DNA from: Candidatus Contendibacter sp.
Lineage (GTDB): Bacteria; Pseudomonadota; Gammaproteobacteria; Competibacterales; Competibacteraceae
NCBI GenBank assembly: GCA_029624765.1
Contig: JARSSO010000015.1
Location: 62,001 to 126,000, forward strand
Direction of reading: 5' to 3'
DNA length: 64,000 nt
The notes below the pieces were generated by a model. The model was not told the DNA's origin and did not search any database. It worked only from the letters and a program-made list of their open reading frames with translations. Below, in pieces: positions 60,858 through 64,000 of this stretch; position 1 is the stretch's first letter, and each line of letters begins with the position of its first letter. The translations under genes and the position numbers were made by a program.

Positions 60858-61703
60858 TTAGCGCTGGAGTTGCAGCGGTTGATAAGTTGCGGCGGGCGAC
60901 TCCGCGTTTTCGATGGTAGCCGCGGGGAGCATGGGGAAGATGGCCATCGGCGTTGCTTCGGCATCCGCCTGAAGGGGCGTCGCCTCGGCGGAAGACGGGC
61001 AAGAGACCGTTCCGAACTTATTGACCAGCGTATTGCTTTCGAAGTCAAGCTGGAACCGGTAACAGCCATTGGCGGCCATGGTGACCGTCCCCGACCCCGA
61101 GGCAGTGCCGCACGCCGAGGAGACTTGGGAAGTGAAATTCTTGGTGCCGGCGGTCGTGCTGGCGAAGCTTTCGATAGAGGAAGAACTGGTGCAGGAGTTG
61201 GAGACGGATTGCCTGGTGACTCCGTCGACCGTCACCGAATAGGTGCTGGTGAATACTTGACCACTGCTATTACTGCAGCAGGTATTGTTGTACGAGTTCC
61301 AGCGGGCGGTTCCACCGCCACCCCCGCCGCTGGGAGTGATGGCCCCCGCGAAGCTGATGTTACCCCCGACGAAGACTTGCAAGACGATGGTGCCGTTGGC
61401 CTCGGTGGGCAAATTGGTCAAATCGAATTTGCCGAACGGCAGGCTGGCCGTGCCGCCCTCGCAACGCAGGGAACCCGGCCCGCAGGTGAACATGCAGCGG
61501 CCGCTGGCCAGGGCCAGGGCGCAGGTCGCGTTGCCTTGCGCGTTGAGCGCCGTGCCGGTGATCCGATAGAGACCGCCGCCCAGCGCCGTCACGGATTCCA
61601 CGGTGGCGCCGGCCTGTTGCGCCAGCACGGGCGTCGTCGTGGCGAGGATCATCAATGGAGTGATGAATAGCTTTGCCGATGCGCCGAAATTTCTGTAAGC
61701 CAT
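60858..61703 (-). CDS. Secreted Cys/Ser/Thr-rich protein of unknown function
   Basis: 281 aa. Signal peptide KLFITPLMILATTTPVLAQQ. N-terminal domain (about 30-120) contains C-A-L and CMFTCGPGSLRC clusters. A Gly-rich hinge (PSGGGGGGTARW, about 124-135) precedes a second domain with SYNNTCCSNSSGQ and CTSSSSIESFAS, and about nine Cys in all, so several disulphides are likely. The C-terminus is Ala/Glu/Pro-rich. Probably periplasmic, extracellular or surface-bound and a candidate type II secretion substrate, but this is inference. No family was recognised. Confidence 0.7.
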   Translation of the reverse strand: MAYRNFGASAKLFITPLMILATTTPVLAQQAGATVESVTALGGGLYRITGTALNAQGNATCALALASGRCMFTCGPGSLRCEGGTASLPFGKFDLTNLPTEANGTIVLQVFVGGNISFAGAITPSGGGGGGTARWNSYNNTCCSNSSGQVFTSTYSVTVDGVTRQSVSNSCTSSSSIESFASTTAGTKNFTSQVSSACGTASGSGTVTMAANGCYRFQLDFESNTLVNKFGTVSCPSSAEATPLQADAEATPMAIFPMLPAATIENAESPAATYQPLQLQR

Positions 61704-61801
61704 GGTTTCTCTCCTGCTTTAAGATGGAATTGAGAAAATGACGACCTGATCCCGACGCCCTCCGTGGACTCCTGAAAACTCTTTAACTTATGCGAGTGAA
61801 G

Positions 61802-61807
61802 TATAAT
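61802..61807 (+). promoter_or_regulatory. Perfect -10 hexamer upstream of the glycosyltransferase pair
   Basis: TATAAT about 98 bp before ATG 61900 in a visibly A/T-richer gap (61704-61899). No matching -35 was found at 16-18 bp. It may serve the plus-strand glycosyltransferase genes. Confidence 0.3.
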
Positions 61808-61899
61808 CGCAAAAAATCAGCTCTCCGTCACGCTGGCCTACGGGGGGCGCTCGCTGAGTCAGGAACTTATCCGGCATCAACCCTAAGCGAAACAGTGAG

Positions 61900-63174
61900 A
61901 TGATGATGGAACCCGACCCCGGAGCGCCCATCGATATCGTGGTTCCGGTCTATCAGGGTCTGACGATTACCCGTCGCTGCCTGGAGAGCGTGTTCGGTCA
62001 CCGGCAGCGGCGCCCCCATGAAATCATCGTCATCGACGACGCCAGTCCGGAGCCCGAATTGGCGGACTATCTGGGTGGTCTGGCCGAAGCCGGACGCCTC
62101 ACCTTGCTGCGCAATCCCACCAACCAGGGTTTCGTGGTTACCGCCAATCGCGGTCTAGCCCTGCACCCGGAGCGCGACGTGGTGTTGCTCAACAGCGATA
62201 CCGAGGTGAACGGCGACTGGCTGGATCGGCTGGCGCGCTGCGCTTATGCCGCCGCGACGATCGGGACGGTCACGCCGTTTTCCAACAACGCCACCATCTG
62301 TAGTTATCCCCGTTTTTGCGAGACCAACGAACTGCCGCCTGGACTGTCGCTGGCGGCGACCGATGCCTTGTTCCAGCGCGTCAACGCCGGCCGCTGGCTG
62401 GAAATTCCCACGGCGGTGGGTTTCTGCATGTACATCCGCCGCGATTGCCTGCGGGCGGTCGGCGGCTTCGACGAGGACACCTTCGGCTCGGGATACGGCG
62501 AGGAAAACGATTTCTGCATGAGAGCTGCCAAGGCCGGCTGGCGTCACGCGCTCTGCGCGGATACCTACGTTTATCACATCGGCGGCGTCAGTTTCGGCGA
62601 GCGGCAGGACCAATTGCGAACCCAGGCCCGGGCGGCCCTGACCGCGTTGCATCCCGATTACGACGACCGGATCGAGGCTTTCACCCGGCAGGATCCCGCC
62701 AGACCCCTGCGGGTGGCCGTGGACTGGGAACGCGCGTTGCTGACGTCCGAACAGACCTTGCACGTTCTGCGCGAGCGTGAAGAAGCCCTCGCGCAGCTGC
62801 GGCGGGATCGCGACGCGGCGCGCGCGCGCGAGCAACGAACCGCCGCCACGCTGGAACATGCGTTTCGGGCCGCCGAGGCGCTCTTGTTCCGGACCCGGGA
62901 TGAACTGCGCCAACGGGAACAGGTACTCGCCGAGGCGCAGCGCTATGTCCGGGAACGGGAAGCCGATGTGGCGTTGTTGACGACCCAGGCGCAGGCAACG
63001 CGGGACGAGCTGATGGAAGCCATGCGGCGGCTTGAAAGTGTTCACGAACAAAATCGCGAACTGACGGTGGAATTGGAGACGTTGCGCGCGCGCGATCTTG
63101 AGCTGACGGCGCAACTCGACAAGATTCATTCTTCCAAAACCTGGCGCTATACCAAGTTCCTCAGAAAATCATGA
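61900..63174 (+). CDS. Family 2 glycosyltransferase with C-terminal coiled coil
   Basis: 424 aa. The GT-A domain (residues about 8-245) begins PIDIVVPVYQGLTITRRCL, with IIVIDDASPEPELADYL, RNPTNQGFVVTANRGLA, LLNSDTEVNGDWLDRLARC and ...GGFDEDTFGSGYGEENDFCMRAAKAGW in two parts; the DxD equivalent is NSDTEV. Residues about 285-415 form a long charged coiled coil (EREEALAQLRRDRDAARARE, ..LETLRARDLELTAQLDK). Such tails mark cell-surface polysaccharide transferases with bound partners. Rhamnosyl transfer is plausible given rfbA/C/D in the window. Three adjacent ATGs make the start ambiguous by 2 codons. Stop overlaps the next start. Confidence 0.85.
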   Translation: MMMEPDPGAPIDIVVPVYQGLTITRRCLESVFGHRQRRPHEIIVIDDASPEPELADYLGGLAEAGRLTLLRNPTNQGFVVTANRGLALHPERDVVLLNSDTEVNGDWLDRLARCAYAAATIGTVTPFSNNATICSYPRFCETNELPPGLSLAATDALFQRVNAGRWLEIPTAVGFCMYIRRDCLRAVGGFDEDTFGSGYGEENDFCMRAAKAGWRHALCADTYVYHIGGVSFGERQDQLRTQARAALTALHPDYDDRIEAFTRQDPARPLRVAVDWERALLTSEQTLHVLREREEALAQLRRDRDAARAREQRTAATLEHAFRAAEALLFRTRDELRQREQVLAEAQRYVREREADVALLTTQAQATRDELMEAMRRLESVHEQNRELTVELETLRARDLELTAQLDKIHSSKTWRYTKFLRKS

Positions 63175-64000
63175 ATCCAACCGCGCACCTGTTCACCAGC
63201 ATCACCGCCAATTATCTGCCCAAGGCGCGGGTGCTGGCCCAATCGGCCAGACGCCAGGCGGCCGATGTCCGTTTTCATCTGTTGCTGTGCGACGACTATC
63301 CGACCGACGCCGATCCCGCCAGCGAACCGTTCGATTCGATCATCAACGTGACGGAATTGCCGGTTTCCGGTTTGGATGCCTGGCTGTTCGGTCACACGGT
63401 GGTCGAGATGTGCACCGCCGTCAAGGCGCTCGGCTTTCTGGAAATCGCCCGGAGGTTCGCCGCGGAGAAAATCTTCTACTTCGATCCGGACATCGTAATC
63501 CTGTCTGGCCTCGACGACCTGATCGGGCGATTGGACCGGCGCAGCATCCTGTTGACGCCTCACCTGAGCGAGCCGGAGCAGGCGCTGGATGCGATCGCGG
63601 ACAACGAAATCGCCAGTCTCAAGCACGGGGTGTTCAATCTGGGTTTTCTTGGCGTGCGAACCAGCGCCGAGGGCTTGCGTTTCCTGAACTGGTGGGCCGA
63701 GCGGCTGCGTCATTTCTGCCACGACGACATCGCCGGCGGGTTGTTCACCGACCAGCGCTGGCTGGATCTGGCTCCCGTCTTTTTCGAGGATATCGCCATC
63801 CTGCGCGAGCCAATCTACAACGTCGCCACCTGGAATCTCACCCACCGTCCGGTCGCGGGCTCGCTGGAGCGGGGCTTCACCATCAACGGCGAGCCGCTCA
63901 GCTTCTACCATTTCTCCGGTTTCGACAGCGGCGCCCAGGAAGTCATGCTGAAGAAGTACGCCGATGCCGATTCGGTGTTGTTCGATCTGCGCCGCTGGTA
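63171..64000 (+). CDS. Glycosyltransferase (partial, runs off the right edge)
   Basis: ATG 63171 overlaps the preceding stop (ATGA); 276 codons are visible without a stop to the end of the window. It begins MNPTAHLFTSITANYLPKARVLAQSARRQ and contains YFDPDIVIL, a DxD-type nucleotide-sugar site, then SLKHGVFNLGFLGVRTS and a YHFSGFDSG block. This resembles GT-A retaining transferases of surface polysaccharide clusters that follow family 2 enzymes. The product is predicted cytoplasmic. The 3' portion and total length are unknown. Confidence 0.8.
   Translation, partial: MNPTAHLFTSITANYLPKARVLAQSARRQAADVRFHLLLCDDYPTDADPASEPFDSIINVTELPVSGLDAWLFGHTVVEMCTAVKALGFLEIARRFAAEKIFYFDPDIVILSGLDDLIGRLDRRSILLTPHLSEPEQALDAIADNEIASLKHGVFNLGFLGVRTSAEGLRFLNWWAERLRHFCHDDIAGGLFTDQRWLDLAPVFFEDIAILREPIYNVATWNLTHRPVAGSLERGFTINGEPLSFYHFSGFDSGAQEVMLKKYADADSVLFDLRRW

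Noticed and set aside
1..64000. CRISPR arrays, rRNA operons, complete insertion sequences, prophage
   Set aside because: No regularly spaced repeats, no rRNA-like stretches, no full transposase or phage genes were found.

Overview
GC-rich window (mostly chromosomal housekeeping genes) that looks like a gammaproteobacterium. It has a canonical gspE-F-G-H-I-J-K type II secretion operon, PilU, OpgG/OpgH, ApaG, Mpl, PtsP, Der, TilS, AccA, Lon and an rpe-gph-trpE operon. Content and composition would fit a Competibacter/Contendobacter-like lineage, but that placement is an impression and not a result.

Layout. 1-7.5 kb (minus): dTDP-rhamnose genes rfbA-rfbC-rfbD followed by gspE to gspK, which runs off the left edge. 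7.5-11.5 kb: an IS4-type transposase relic, a monooxygenase-like protein, a GST, a cupin protein, a LysR regulator and an enoyl-CoA hydratase. 11.5-18.4 kb: der, purC, a CbiM-like permease, djlA, mpl and a succinate-semialdehyde dehydrogenase. 18.5-25.7 kb (plus): opgG, a small gene, opgH, tpx, a Uma2 nuclease, gcvPB and dgkA. 25.7-31.9 kb (minus): trpE, gph, rpe, a PATAN/DUF4388-like protein, a haem-binding DUF3365 sensor and pilU. 32-36 kb (plus): a DegP/MucD protease, accA and tilS. 36-41.8 kb (minus): a pentapeptide-repeat protein, lon, a methyltransferase and an AAA ATPase-nuclease. 42-45.1 kb (plus): accessory segment with a DUF1566 surface protein, a PqqD-HprK fusion kinase and a nucleotidyltransferase. 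45.2-46.8 kb (minus): apaG and transaldolase. 47-53.6 kb (plus): copA, two small membrane ORFs, two sensor kinases and a FixJ-like regulator in one run. 53.6-60.7 kb: enoyl-CoA hydratase, pncB, two membrane proteins, ptsP, a cation diffusion facilitator and tRNA-Ser(UGA). 60.8-64 kb: a secreted Cys/Ser-rich protein and two glycosyltransferases, the last cut by the window edge.

Most notable region: 41.9-45.1 kb. The C-terminus of the DUF1566 protein carries the codon signature of a diversity-generating retroelement (DGR) variable region: 18 of 18 presumed variable codons are NNY, set in an invariant frame ending VRLVRGGQ. No reverse transcriptase or template repeat is visible here, so this would be a remote DGR target. 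The same gene has a run of 13 C exactly inside the 17-bp spacer of a plausible promoter, suggesting ON/OFF or strength variation on top of sequence variation. Just downstream lie a 28-codon ORF and a PqqD-HprK kinase plus nucleotidyltransferase pair that resembles peptide-tailoring enzymes.

Other points of interest are an OpgH lacking its N-terminal cytoplasmic domain behind a separate small gene, a pilU/haem-sensor/PATAN module, a copper-ATPase operon continuous with a two-kinase/one-regulator system, and REP-like palindromes that have entered coding sequence.
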